A stretch of 41,927 bases of DNA from Bacteroidales bacterium. GTDB lineage: Bacteria; Bacteroidota; Bacteroidia; Bacteroidales; UBA12170. Location of the stretch: NCBI GenBank assembly GCA_021157585.1, contig JAGGWH010000070.1:1-41927 (forward strand), read 5' to 3'. The notes below the pieces were generated by a model. It was not told the DNA's origin, did not search any database, and worked only from the letters and a program-made list of their open reading frames with translations. Positions 16,580 to 26,438 of the stretch are shown here, piece by piece. A program made the position numbers and the translations under genes. How positions within the stretch are numbered: the first letter of the stretch is position 1; each line of letters opens with the position of its first letter.

Positions 16580-19500
16580 TTAAACCTTAACAAGCCCTAT
16601 ATTTTCCTGTAAATAAACTAAATAACTTTCAGGTTCAGGATAATTCATCAAGGCTAATAATTCGGCATATTCACGTATTTGCTTTTTGTGTTTTTCGCTT
16701 GCCTTTCCCGTTTTATAATCAATAACGACTGTTTTATTATTTAAGAACACTAGGCGATCAGGACGATACAACTGTCCAAAAGAATCAATAATATCGGCTT
16801 CATTAACCACTTTTAAGTTTTGCTTATAAAATTGGCCTAAAACAGGGTGACTAATAATCTGATTGATATAATCGCCAATCTTTATTTTATCCTCCGGCTT
16901 AATAAGTCCTGCATATAAAGCTCTATTTAAAGCCTTAGGCACATCGGTAATATTCTGAATATCCGCCATAACTTCGTGTACATAAACACCCCAAATCTGA
17001 CTCGAATACTCTTCTTCTAAATCGGTAAATTTTGACGAATTAGATAAATTAAGGTAATTACGCCAAGACGCACCATTAAACTTCTCTAAATAATAAAAAT
17101 CAGAATCTTTAATTAATTCCGATTCGGGGAAATGAAGATTTTCGCCAAAGCGATAAAATCCTTCTTCCAGCATAAATCCATCTTTATCAGACAAATATTC
17201 GTCAAACATAGCAGAAGGCTTAAAACTATTATAAATATTTTCTGCTGCTTTTTTACTTTTCACGGCTTTATGCTTATTAGCCAAAATAAATAGGCGATGC
17301 TTTGCACGAGTTAAAGCCACATATAAAAGGTTAATATTATCGAGTTTCTGATTTGTTTGCTCTTCTTCATAAGCCAACGATAGTGATGTTTCTTTTAAAG
17401 AACTCAAAGAGAAAGGAAACGATTTTAATTTATCTATTTTTTCAACTCCCGGATTTAGCCAACTTCTATCGCCACCGGCCTTTGTTCTGATACTTTTATC
17501 TGTAATAGGAAAAATTACTACCGGATATTGTAAGCCTTTAGCTTTAAAAACGGTTTGAATGGTGACGGCATCTAATCCATTTGGCAGTTCAATAAAAATA
17601 TCTTTTTCATGCTCTGTCCACCACAGCATAAAATCGCTAAGTTGAACATAAGGCGAACGTTTAAAATCGTGTAGAACATCCAAAAAGAATTGCAAATAAG
17701 GATCGGGCATATTAAGCTCAAAAATGCGAATAATATACTCTGCTAACTCATAAACATCTGATCTGTTTAGTTTAGCCGTATCTATACTATAATTATTCTG
17801 ATTGAGTAAGCTGTAAAAAGCTGCCGAGAAGCCTTCTTTGGCAGACATTAATTCAGAAATAAGCCGATGGAAATTATTTAAAGTATTTTCTCCTAACATT
17901 TGCTGTTGAAGCAAATAGCGTATAATTTCTATCTTATATATATTTTCTTCTTCCTGTAAAACAGATTGAAAGAAACTCAATAAAAATTTAACTTTTGCAG
18001 AAGAAGAAACTCTCAATCCAACGGAAGAGATAACCGGAATTTCATTATCTATCAACAAATCGGCATAGGCCGTTGCAATATTATTTTTACGCACTAAAAT
18101 AGTAATATCGCGATAGCTATAACCCTCTTCTAATGCTTTTTCTACAGATTTAAGCAAAGTATCTTCCAATATTTCATCGTCTTTTTCATCTAACAAATGA
18201 ATATCAACAATACCTGCATTTTGTTTACCTTTTGCCACCGTTTGATTTATCTCATCATAAACTTTTTTAGTATCGTCCGACAACCAATTTGAGTTACGTA
18301 TAAAGTGAAATAAATCGTTATTAAAATCTACAATTTGCTCATCAGACCGATAGTTAGTTAACAAATTCCTTTCCTCGTAATTTTCCTTTAACAAACGCTC
18401 TCTTTGCAAACTAAGCTCATCCGATTTATTCAATAAGTTGGGTAGATGTACAAATTGTTTAACATCACTTCCACGCCAACGATAAATCGATTGTTTTCCA
18501 TCGCCAACCAATAAATTCAGATTATTTTCTGATAGGCTGTTCTCAACAAGTGGCAATAAATTATTCCATTGTAAAGCTGAAGTATCCTGAAATTCGTCTA
18601 AGAGAAAATGTCGATACCAATTTCCGATACGCTCATAAATAAATGGAGCAGGTTCGCCCGAGATAGCTTGTGCTATTAACTTATTAAAATCAGAAATATG
18701 TAAAACATTAGATTCTGTTTTAAGCTGAAAAATCAATTTTTCTATCTCGTTTAAAACAACTAAAGGATAAATATTTTTAGATATCTGTTTGAATATCAAA
18801 TAATTATTAACGTGCTCTTCTATATAATCGTTCAAGAGATGAAAATGCTCTTTTAATTCGTTTTTTATGGATTCAATCTTAGCCTTATCTGCCTCATCAG
18901 CCTTTCCTGAACACCATTTATCATCGTCTATTGAGCTCCAAACGTGTGTATTTGGCAATATGTTTTTTTCCGGAAAATTTGATTGTGCAAGATTAAAAAA
19001 CCAATTACAGATATTTCCTTTTCTGTAATAAAAACTCTTACAATCTAACTCTTTACTTTTAATCAATTTCTGTGCTTTGCGGGCTTCTTTATTCACAAAA
19101 CCCTCAAATATTTTCATTTCGGCAAAAACCTGATCTTTTATTTGCAACAGCTCTTCAATAGAAAGTTTTCGTAAATCGACAAGGAATTCTTCTTTGACAT
19201 CATCGAGTAAATTTTTAGCCAAGGCTTTTAAATCGTCATCTACTTTTCTCGACTTATCGTTTCCAATTTTATGTAAAGAAAAATCAAGTAAAACTTCGCT
19301 CAATTTAGGGTTTTCGTCACCTATCCTACTTATCAATTCATTAACAGCCGTTTTCAAAAGATTATCGGCATCAAGCTCCACTTCAAAACTAATAGCAATG
19401 CCCAAATCGTGAGCAAACGATTTAATAACACGATGGGTAAAACTATCTATGGTACTGATAGCAAAATCGGAATAGCTATGTAAAATAAGCTTTAATAAAA

Positions 19501-19816
19501 TGCCTGCTTGCTTTTGTATTTCTTCAATACATCTTTGTTTTCCTTCTTCTGCTTCAATTTTTTGTAATTTTTTCTGATAAGCAATAAGCGGATTAAAAAT
19601 AAAATCGAGCTGATTTCCTTTTTGATATTCTATTATCTGTATTAGGTAATGTAGAATACGCTTTTTCATTTCGTTTGCAGCATCTTTGGTAAATGTGAGA
19701 GCCAAAATATGTTTAAAATTTACAGGCTTTGTCAAACTAAGCTTCAGATATTCAATGGCAAGAGTTGTTGTTTTCCCCGAGCCTGCCGAAGATTTATATA
19801 CTACAAAGTTTTTCAT
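16580..19816 (-). CDS. UvrD/REP helicase with nuclease domain (AddA/RecB-like)
   Basis: ATP-dependent DNA helicase-exonuclease, probably for double-strand-break processing. Of 1,078 residues, motif I is SSAGSGKTTT (9-18), motif II LLDEFQDTSALQW, motif III LLVGDGKQSIYRWRG, and the C-terminal helicase motif LYVALTRAKHR. At the C-terminus are YVHEVMADI and a PD-(D/E)XK-type core VVIDYKTGKASEKHKKQIREY, so it carries a RecB-family nuclease as AddA does. No AddB-type partner is adjacent. The strand matches tamB upstream (88-base gap). The N-terminus MKNFVVYKSSAGSG is right for Bacteroidota members. Confidence 0.92.
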   Translation of the reverse strand: MKNFVVYKSSAGSGKTTTLAIEYLKLSLTKPVNFKHILALTFTKDAANEMKKRILHYLIQIIEYQKGNQLDFIFNPLIAYQKKLQKIEAEEGKQRCIEEIQKQAGILLKLILHSYSDFAISTIDSFTHRVIKSFAHDLGIAISFEVELDADNLLKTAVNELISRIGDENPKLSEVLLDFSLHKIGNDKSRKVDDDLKALAKNLLDDVKEEFLVDLRKLSIEELLQIKDQVFAEMKIFEGFVNKEARKAQKLIKSKELDCKSFYYRKGNICNWFFNLAQSNFPEKNILPNTHVWSSIDDDKWCSGKADEADKAKIESIKNELKEHFHLLNDYIEEHVNNYLIFKQISKNIYPLVVLNEIEKLIFQLKTESNVLHISDFNKLIAQAISGEPAPFIYERIGNWYRHFLLDEFQDTSALQWNNLLPLVENSLSENNLNLLVGDGKQSIYRWRGSDVKQFVHLPNLLNKSDELSLQRERLLKENYEERNLLTNYRSDEQIVDFNNDLFHFIRNSNWLSDDTKKVYDEINQTVAKGKQNAGIVDIHLLDEKDDEILEDTLLKSVEKALEEGYSYRDITILVRKNNIATAYADLLIDNEIPVISSVGLRVSSSAKVKFLLSFFQSVLQEEENIYKIEIIRYLLQQQMLGENTLNNFHRLISELMSAKEGFSAAFYSLLNQNNYSIDTAKLNRSDVYELAEYIIRIFELNMPDPYLQFFLDVLHDFKRSPYVQLSDFMLWWTEHEKDIFIELPNGLDAVTIQTVFKAKGLQYPVVIFPITDKSIRTKAGGDRSWLNPGVEKIDKLKSFPFSLSSLKETSLSLAYEEEQTNQKLDNINLLYVALTRAKHRLFILANKHKAVKSKKAAENIYNSFKPSAMFDEYLSDKDGFMLEEGFYRFGENLHFPESELIKDSDFYYLEKFNGASWRNYLNLSNSSKFTDLEEEYSSQIWGVYVHEVMADIQNITDVPKALNRALYAGLIKPEDKIKIGDYINQIISHPVLGQFYKQNLKVVNEADIIDSFGQLYRPDRLVFLNNKTVVIDYKTGKASEKHKKQIREYAELLALMNYPEPESYLVYLQENIGLVKV

Positions 19817-19904
19817 TTTTTAATAATTATATATTTTAGTCGATAATACTAACTCTTCAAAATACAGATTTACGCATGAAGTCAGTTTCTCAAATAGCAA
19901 TTCT

Positions 19905-22900
19905 TTACAATTTTTGAAAACGGATAAATTCAGGATTGTCTTCCACAACAGCTTCATCTTCACTATCTCGCTGACTAGAAATATCTTCTTCTGTTACCTC
20001 TTCTTCCTTTTGTTTTTTTCTTCTCAAAAACAGATCTTTGAAAAAGTTAAACTCTTTTCGGTAAAAAATACCCACCCCTTGAGTATAAGGTGCAATATTA
20101 TCGTATAAATCTACAGAATTAGTACGATTAAACGCTTTTAAACGGAAACGCCCATCTTTGGTTATTTTCACCTCTACATTTATATCTCCAACAATATTAC
20201 TAGCATTGGAACTGGGTATATTATTTGTGTTCTGATAACCAAAATTGCCATCTATAGTTACACGCTCATCAAATAGTTGGGTAGAAAGAGCAACCTCAAC
20301 TTCCTCATTGGTGATAGCTCCTCCGGGTCGGTAATTAATACCTACATCCAAATCGTTACTGATTTGAGACAACCAACTACCAAGCTGATTAGCAACCAAC
20401 TGCAAGGATGAACCTCCTACGTTAGACGCAAAATCTTCATTTCCGGTAGCAGAAGCAAAGCTAAAACTATTAAGAACTAGAAGAGATAACATTTGTTGTG
20501 CCATCTCAGCCTCATTAGTAGTATCAATCAAACTAAATACCGATTGTCTTACTTCTTCGGATGAATTTGGAAACTCAAAACCAAATTTAACATTTGGATT
20601 TAAAATTTTATCTCTCAATCCTATAACACAATCAACAGGAACTCGTGTTCTAAAATTAGTATCCTGTGTAGCACCCAATGTATTAAGCGAGGTTTTAACA
20701 TGATAAATAGCTTTCATGTTTAGCTCTCCGGCATAGGGATCTCCCGTCCATGAAATTGTTCCTCCATCAACCAAATCGAAACGTTTTTTGTATACATTTT
20801 TTATAGTGAATAGGAAAGTTCCTTTATTTACTCTATAGTCTCCTGCCATTGTGAAATTACCGGCGCGATTTAAATTCATATTCAAATCTCCATATCCTTC
20901 ACCCACAATATTTCCTAAATCCTCAGGCAAAATAATATCTACACGAGCATTAGGATTAAGTGCCAAATCCATATTCAAACTAAAGCTAGAAAGTTCTTTT
21001 ATTTGTTTTTTCTCTTTCTTTTTAGAAAGAGTATCCTCAGAATGATTTACAAATGTAATAAACTCATTGTCAGATATATCAGCAGTTAAATTAATTGGTA
21101 TTACCACTTCACTCCCTTTAGTGGCTTCCAGCTTTATATCTAATTCTACTGCGTTAAAGGGTCCCTTAATATCAACCGTACCATTAACAAAGGCTTTTCC
21201 ATAATATAATGAGTTCATTCCTTCATGTGTGTTTAAACCCATAAATTCTTGAGGCCAAATAGAAATATCGGCTCCAAAATCTTTTAAATGGTTATGGAAT
21301 AATCCACCATATATAGCTGCACTATTATTATTTTGATCTCTGAAATCTACGTCTCTTAAATCGATAAATGAATTATCTATTTCGGCTTTTGCCGTTAATT
21401 TATAATCTGTATTCAAGTATTTAATCCTAAACTTTACATCCTCAAGATAAAGCTCTCCTTTAACATCAGGGATTTTTAAACTTCCTCCTACAAAAACACT
21501 TCCAGAGATATTGCCATCAAAATGATCGACCCATTTATATAAGAACGGACTTAAAACCTGTACCGACAGCTTATCGAGAAACAAAGAAAAATCGAGCGAA
21601 TTATCATAATTATTAGGAAAATAAAACCCTTCGAATACCAAAGGTTTCTGTATCTGATTATTTTCAAGTGTTTTTGCAATTTCCACATTTACAAAAACAG
21701 ATTTATCCTGATTACGTTTTGAACTAATGCTGGCATTGCCAATAAACTCCTTATTTACATTTAGATTGTTAATTTTCAAATCTGCTAAGAAATCAATATT
21801 TTTAAAAATATTAATAAACTGTATATTACCGTCAAGCAAACCATCCAAATCAACGCCTTTATAATTAAGCAGGATATCGAAATTTGAAATATCAAAATTA
21901 TTAAAACTAACTTTTAAAGCCTGTTCGTTTTGCTTATCGAGAGCTCCTGTAAATTCAACCGTTTGACTACCAGAGAAGAAACCTGCTTTTTTAAAAAGAA
22001 GTTGTTTCTCACCAATAACAAATTGATTTTCAGGATAAATAGTCCAATTAGTATCGTTGATAATTAGATCGGCTTTATTAAATTTAATATTAATATTAGG
22101 AGTTTGGCTTAAGCTCACAAAACCGTTGATATTGCCTTTATTTTTAATTGCATCAAAATCATTCTTCCAATTTATCAGAAACTGTATACTATCATCTTTT
22201 GCTAAAGAATGAAAATGTAAATTATCTATACTTAATGCCAAAGTATCATTTTCTTGTTCTTCTTTAAAAATCATTTTACTCAACGATAAATCGGCATTAA
22301 AAGTTTTAGGATTACTATTCATATTGAGTTGCAAATATTTCATCTTAACTCCCGAATACGTTGCATCTTGCAAATTTATTAATGAGTTTATTTTATTTGC
22401 TTTGGCATCAAAGCTACCCGTCCATCTACCATCTTCCGATATCTGTATTTTAGGATAGAATAAAGTTAAAACCTGAGATAAGTCTTTAAACCTAAAATCC
22501 CAGTTCATATATGTTCCCGACTTTTTCAAAGGGTTTTCTTTATCTAAAAACAGATTAGGAAGGTAATTACTCAGAAATAAATTTATTGTATTTCTTATTT
22601 CGCTAGGTTGAAATTCGCCATATACTTCGCCATCAACAAAATCTGATTGTAAATCTATTGTTCTTTTATTACCGATACCGGAAGTTGTATTGATTTTAAA
22701 AGCCTGCATTAAATATTGCTCCTTTTTGTACATAAACAAAGTGCTATCTAATTGTATTACACCTCGAATATTATCAAAAGTATTACCACTAAAATTAAGT
22801 TTAATATCTGAAGTTAAAACTGCCGAAGAATCTATTGGTAACAATCCGAGCAATGCCAGATGTGTTTCAGCAAGCTTAAGATTAAAATCGAATACAGGAA

Positions 22901-24464
22901 CCAAAGTATCAAAATTTATATGCCCTTGGAAATCTGCTTTAATTAATTTATCATTTATAGAAATATCGCCTGTAAACTGCCTTTCCTGAAACAATCCATT
23001 AATGGCAATATCACTCAGTTTTCTTCCTTTATATTGAAATCTGCTAATTCCACCCTCAACATTAGCATTTAGCGTTTCTAAGTCCAAGCCTTCGCCTTTT
23101 ACCTGAACATCAAAGTCGAGATTTCCAAAATATTCTTCTTGTTTTAAAAACCTTCCTAAATCAAATTGACGAGCTTTAAAATCGCCTCGATATTTAATAA
23201 TATTACTATTAGAACTATTACTAAACTGAATATCTGTCGTCAGCTGTCCGATATTTGTACGAAAATTAGCATTAGAAACAAAGTCGTTGTAGAATCCCGT
23301 AAAATTTCCTTTAACATTAATAATTCCAAAACTTCTAACTGTTTTTGGAAGTTGTTTTACAGTACGTCCTCCTGCAAGTTTAAAATGTTGAATATCGTTT
23401 ACCGAGGTAGAGAATTCGCGAACACGCAGACTGATAAATGTTTCGTAAATCTTTGGTAAACCGGTCATCTGAACATTCCCCCTAAACCTTGTTTCATTAC
23501 CTGTTGTTAGTAATAAATTTCGTATCCTTAAATTTCGTACCGGTCCGCTAAAAGTTCCTTTTAACTCAAACGGGTTATCCATACCTTCCATTATAGGTGA
23601 GAAAAAAGCAATATCAGAAGTATTAACTACTCCTGAGAAAAGCTCCCCACTCATCTTGACTTTATCAATAAAATGAGTGTAAGATTCCCAATTGGGATAA
23701 GAAAAATTAAGATTGAATTCTAAATTAGAGTTAGGAGTTTCAAGCAATCCATACTTTAAATCCATTCCTCTACTGTAAATATTAATATCACCTTCAAAAT
23801 GGTTGAGTTGAAATCCCGATTTTTCAAATGCGCTAAGATGTTCAATAAAGCCATTAATACTATCATTAATAATCGATACATTTTTTAAACTGATATCGAT
23901 ATTTTGAACATCCATATCATAATAATCAATCCCAAATTCAAGAGAGCTTACTTTATCTTCTATTTGATAAGCAAATCGGCTATTACGCAAAACAACCTGA
24001 TCAATCTTAAAAGATAAATCCGACTGTACTTTAGAAATGGTGTCCAACTCCTGATTATCTATTTTTTTAAATTTATTTAATACTTCAACAATATTAAATT
24101 CATCTCTTCCTTCATATTTTCTAATAAAAATACTTGCACTATCAACCTCCACTTTATTTAAAACCAAATCCGACTTTATTGCATTGAATATATCTGCTGA
24201 TAAATAAAGATTCTTAAAATAAATCAGGGGCTTATTCTGCAAATCGTTTATTTCAACATCTTCTGCATTGATAGTAAAAAAAGCCGATATACTCAACTTT
24301 TCTATTTTAACCCGAGTATCTAAATACTCTGAAAGGTGTATGGCTGTTATTCTGGCCAAATAAGTCTGAATATGAATATTACGTAACAATCCGGTAAAAA
24401 TGATACCAATTGAAAGTATCACTACCACTATTATACTGATTGTTCGAAATATTTTTTTAACCAC
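19905..24464 (-). CDS. tamB: Translocation/assembly module TamB
   Basis: Very long (about 1,519 residues) AsmA-like/TamB envelope protein, anchored in the inner membrane by an N-terminal helix (about residues 8-28) and spanning the periplasm as repeated beta strands. It is thought to work with a TamA-type Omp85 protein in outer-membrane protein assembly or lipid transport. The C-terminal DUF490/TamB domain is clear (GGTISWTGDPYAGELNMKA, then PVDCVIGLRDKI and PNVKFGFEFPNSSEEV). There is no ATG at the expected N-terminus; GTG at 24464 (MVKKIFRTIS) or TTG at 24467 is the start, and GTG is preferred. It ends with an unusual charged tail rich in Glu and Asp. Divergent from tsaD. Confidence 0.9.
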   Translation of the reverse strand: MVKKIFRTISIIVVVILSIGIIFTGLLRNIHIQTYLARITAIHLSEYLDTRVKIEKLSISAFFTINAEDVEINDLQNKPLIYFKNLYLSADIFNAIKSDLVLNKVEVDSASIFIRKYEGRDEFNIVEVLNKFKKIDNQELDTISKVQSDLSFKIDQVVLRNSRFAYQIEDKVSSLEFGIDYYDMDVQNIDISLKNVSIINDSINGFIEHLSAFEKSGFQLNHFEGDINIYSRGMDLKYGLLETPNSNLEFNLNFSYPNWESYTHFIDKVKMSGELFSGVVNTSDIAFFSPIMEGMDNPFELKGTFSGPVRNLRIRNLLLTTGNETRFRGNVQMTGLPKIYETFISLRVREFSTSVNDIQHFKLAGGRTVKQLPKTVRSFGIINVKGNFTGFYNDFVSNANFRTNIGQLTTDIQFSNSSNSNIIKYRGDFKARQFDLGRFLKQEEYFGNLDFDVQVKGEGLDLETLNANVEGGISRFQYKGRKLSDIAINGLFQERQFTGDISINDKLIKADFQGHINFDTLVPVFDFNLKLAETHLALLGLLPIDSSAVLTSDIKLNFSGNTFDNIRGVIQLDSTLFMYKKEQYLMQAFKINTTSGIGNKRTIDLQSDFVDGEVYGEFQPSEIRNTINLFLSNYLPNLFLDKENPLKKSGTYMNWDFRFKDLSQVLTLFYPKIQISEDGRWTGSFDAKANKINSLINLQDATYSGVKMKYLQLNMNSNPKTFNADLSLSKMIFKEEQENDTLALSIDNLHFHSLAKDDSIQFLINWKNDFDAIKNKGNINGFVSLSQTPNINIKFNKADLIINDTNWTIYPENQFVIGEKQLLFKKAGFFSGSQTVEFTGALDKQNEQALKVSFNNFDISNFDILLNYKGVDLDGLLDGNIQFINIFKNIDFLADLKINNLNVNKEFIGNASISSKRNQDKSVFVNVEIAKTLENNQIQKPLVFEGFYFPNNYDNSLDFSLFLDKLSVQVLSPFLYKWVDHFDGNISGSVFVGGSLKIPDVKGELYLEDVKFRIKYLNTDYKLTAKAEIDNSFIDLRDVDFRDQNNNSAAIYGGLFHNHLKDFGADISIWPQEFMGLNTHEGMNSLYYGKAFVNGTVDIKGPFNAVELDIKLEATKGSEVVIPINLTADISDNEFITFVNHSEDTLSKKKEKKQIKELSSFSLNMDLALNPNARVDIILPEDLGNIVGEGYGDLNMNLNRAGNFTMAGDYRVNKGTFLFTIKNVYKKRFDLVDGGTISWTGDPYAGELNMKAIYHVKTSLNTLGATQDTNFRTRVPVDCVIGLRDKILNPNVKFGFEFPNSSEEVRQSVFSLIDTTNEAEMAQQMLSLLVLNSFSFASATGNEDFASNVGGSSLQLVANQLGSWLSQISNDLDVGINYRPGGAITNEEVEVALSTQLFDERVTIDGNFGYQNTNNIPSSNASNIVGDINVEVKITKDGRFRLKAFNRTNSVDLYDNIAPYTQGVGIFYRKEFNFFKDLFLRRKKQKEEEVTEEDISSQRDSEDEAVVEDNPEFIRFQKL

Positions 24465-24498
24465 CAAAAATAGATTGTTTAAATTTGCGCAAAATTTA
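24465..24498. promoter_or_regulatory. Compact divergent promoter of tsaD and tamB
   Basis: The short gap contains TAAATTTG on + (24480-24487), a TAnnTTTG box ending 15 bases before the tsaD ATG. On - it holds TAAATTTTG (24490-24498), the same box with one extra base; the two face each other around a GCGC centre. A second minus-strand box TATTTTTG (24465-24472) overlaps the TTG codon of tamB and, if used, would place the tamB start further in. Confidence 0.5.
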
Positions 24499-24502
24499 AT
24501 TT

Positions 24503-25525
24503 ATGAGTACGTATATAATAGGTATAGAATCTTCTTGCGACGACACCTCAGCAGCCATTTTACAAGACGATACCATCCTGGCCAATGTTATTGCTAATCA
24601 GGATGTTCACATGAAGTATGGCGGGGTTGTTCCCGAACTCGCTTCTCGATCGCATCAGCAAAATATTGTTCCCGTTATACACCGTGCTCTACAAGAAGCA
24701 AATATAAGCAAAAAACAGCTTAGCGCAATTGCTTTTACAAGAGGTCCGGGATTGATGGGTTCTCTTTTGGTTGGAACTTCTTTTGCAAAAGCTTTTGCAA
24801 TGGGTTTAAATATTCCTCTTATAGAAATTGACCATTTACAAGCTCATATATTGGCACATTTTGTTCAGTCGAAAGGAAAAAGAAAAGCCGTTCCCAAATT
24901 CCCATTCTTATGCTTAACAGTCTCGGGTGGACATTCTCAGATTGTTAGAGTTGAAGATCATTTTAAGATGACCTTATTAGGCGAAACTATAGACGATGCT
25001 GCCGGAGAAGCATTTGATAAAACAGCAAAAATTATGGGCTTAGATTACCCGGGAGGTCCGATAATTGATAAGCTATCAAAAGAAGGAAACCCGAAAGCCT
25101 TTAGCTTTCCTATACCTCAAATTAAAAATTTAGATTATAGTTTTAGCGGCATAAAAACCTCATTTTTATATTTTTTACGCGATAACTTAAAAGTAAACGA
25201 AAACTTTATAGAAGAAAATAAAGCCGATTTAGCCGCTTCTATGCAATATTCTATTGTTGAAATATTAATGAAAAAATTGGTGAAAGCAGCCAAACAAGAA
25301 GGGATAAAAGAAATAGCAATAGCAGGTGGCGTTTCTGCTAATTCAGGATTACGAAATGCTATAAAAAACGGAGAACAGAAATATGGATGGAACACTTATA
25401 TTCCTGATTTTCAGTTTACAACAGATAATGCAGCTATGATAGCTATTAGCGGTTTATTCAAATATCAAAAAGGCAAGTTTACAGACCAAAAAGCTACGCC
25501 ATATACTCGTTCTATCTTTAAATAA
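24503..25525 (+). CDS. tsaD: tRNA N6-adenosine threonylcarbamoyltransferase
   Basis: Transfers threonylcarbamoyl to A37 of ANN-decoding tRNAs, with TsaB and TsaE, in the cytoplasm. The 340-residue protein opens with the family signature GIESSCDDTSAAIL, has metal-binding H111 and H115 (IDHLQAHIL), LTVSGGHSQIV, and DNAAMIAISG at the C-terminus. It is ASKHA-fold and of usual bacterial length. A phosphatase gene follows after 6 bases. The divergent arrangement with tamB is, from memory, common in Bacteroidota. Confidence 0.97.
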   Translation: MSTYIIGIESSCDDTSAAILQDDTILANVIANQDVHMKYGGVVPELASRSHQQNIVPVIHRALQEANISKKQLSAIAFTRGPGLMGSLLVGTSFAKAFAMGLNIPLIEIDHLQAHILAHFVQSKGKRKAVPKFPFLCLTVSGGHSQIVRVEDHFKMTLLGETIDDAAGEAFDKTAKIMGLDYPGGPIIDKLSKEGNPKAFSFPIPQIKNLDYSFSGIKTSFLYFLRDNLKVNENFIEENKADLAASMQYSIVEILMKKLVKAAKQEGIKEIAIAGGVSANSGLRNAIKNGEQKYGWNTYIPDFQFTTDNAAMIAISGLFKYQKGKFTDQKATPYTRSIFK

Positions 25526-25531
25526 ATTAGT

Positions 25532-25987
25532 ATGAAAATTTTAATGGTTTGCTTAGGAAATATTTGTCGCTCTCCAATGGCGGAAGGTGTTATGCGACAA
25601 AAAATTGAAAAATACAACTTGGATGCAGAAGTAAATAGCTGCGGAACGGCAAACTACCATATTGGAGAATCGCCCGACTACAGAGCAATACAAACCGCAC
25701 TTAATTACAATATTGATATTTCGCAACATAAAGGGCAACAATTCTCAGTTTCCGATTTTAATACATACGACTTGATTTTTGCAATGGATAATAGCAATTA
25801 CTCCGATATAATTGCCAAAGCAGTAAATAAAAAAGATATAGCAAAAGTTAAACTTTTGATGGACGAAGTATACCCAAAGCAACAGAAAGTAGTTCCCGAT
25901 CCTTATTACGGCAATTTAGAAGACTATGAAAATGTCTATACTTTAATTGAGGTTGCTTGCGAACATTTAGCAAAACGACTTTCATAA
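25532..25987 (+). CDS. Low-molecular-weight protein tyrosine phosphatase
   Basis: Cysteine-dependent phosphatase of 151 residues. The P-loop CLGNICRS gives nucleophile C7, R13 and S14; the general acid is D123 in VPDPYYG. Both are intact, so an active enzyme is expected. It follows tsaD by 6 bases and a hairpin terminator lies 10 bases after its stop, so the two form an operon. LMW-PTPs often act on capsule-related tyrosine kinases or protein-arginine phosphate, but no such gene is nearby, so the target is unknown. Confidence 0.94.
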   Translation: MKILMVCLGNICRSPMAEGVMRQKIEKYNLDAEVNSCGTANYHIGESPDYRAIQTALNYNIDISQHKGQQFSVSDFNTYDLIFAMDNSNYSDIIAKAVNKKDIAKVKLLMDEVYPKQQKVVPDPYYGNLEDYENVYTLIEVACEHLAKRLS

Positions 25988-25996
25988 TCATATAAT

Positions 25997-26020
25997 AAAG
26001 GTGCACTCTCGTACACCTTT
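25997..26020 (+). terminator. Terminator-like hairpin after the phosphatase gene
   Basis: aaaggtg (25997-26003) and caccttt (26014-26020) form a 7-bp stem with a 10-base loop. The T tract is part of the stem only, so it is a moderate terminator. Confidence 0.6.
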
Positions 26021-26196
26021 ACACACAAACCATTGTATTTTCTTTTTTTGAAAAAGAATAGACTCCAAATTTACTATTTCATTTAAGTGAAATCCAGTTT
26101 TAAACTAATTTATATCAATTCCATTTACATATGATGAATATATTGATAAAAAAGGAAGTATAAGGATTAAATGAATTACAAACGAACTAAAATGTA

Positions 26197-26226
26197 AAAG
26201 GTGTGAGTTTTAAAACTCACACCTTT
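26197..26226. terminator. Perfect 30-bp palindrome, likely bidirectional terminator
   Basis: aaaggtgtgagtttt is followed directly by its exact reverse complement, so RNA from either strand folds into about 13 pairs with a tight TTAA loop and a T run at the 3' side. It shares the aaaggtg/caccttt arms with the hairpin about 180 bases upstream. Confidence 0.6.
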
Positions 26227-26366
26227 ATACGAACCATATTTAACCAAAAAATTTAATATGGCTCAAAAATACGAAAATTTATTTCATTTCCGCAAACGTT
26301 TCCGTAAATAATTATCAGCTCAAATATTTTGATAAATTTTGATGATTTTTCAAAGCGTAAATTCTG

Positions 26367-26374
26367 TATTTTTG
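26367..26374 (+). promoter_or_regulatory. -7 box for xseA-xseB
   Basis: TATTTTTG matches TAnnTTTG. Transcription would start at roughly 26380, only about 10-25 bases before the region where XseA homology begins. Confidence 0.5.
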
Positions 26375-26438
26375 TTAAAAAAATAAAACTATCGAAGAAT
26401 CAATTTACAGACTATCCGACCTACTCGATGAACTCCAA

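Larger units (their letters stand above)
25988..26390. other. Hairpin-rich intergenic region before xseA
   Basis: About 400 bases with no convincing gene. It contains a terminator-like hairpin at 25997-26020, a perfect 30-base palindrome at 26197-26226, and a third inverted repeat ccatatt/aatatgg at about 26234-26261. Between the first two lies AT-rich sequence with only a tiny ATG frame (about ten codons, near 26132). The far end holds the likely xseA promoter. A small untranslated RNA ending at the palindrome is possible but not shown. Confidence 0.5.

Noticed and set aside
26132-26164. Tiny ATG frame of about ten codons between two hairpins
   Set aside because: Too short, no ribosome binding site or family, and AT-rich DNA produces such frames often.
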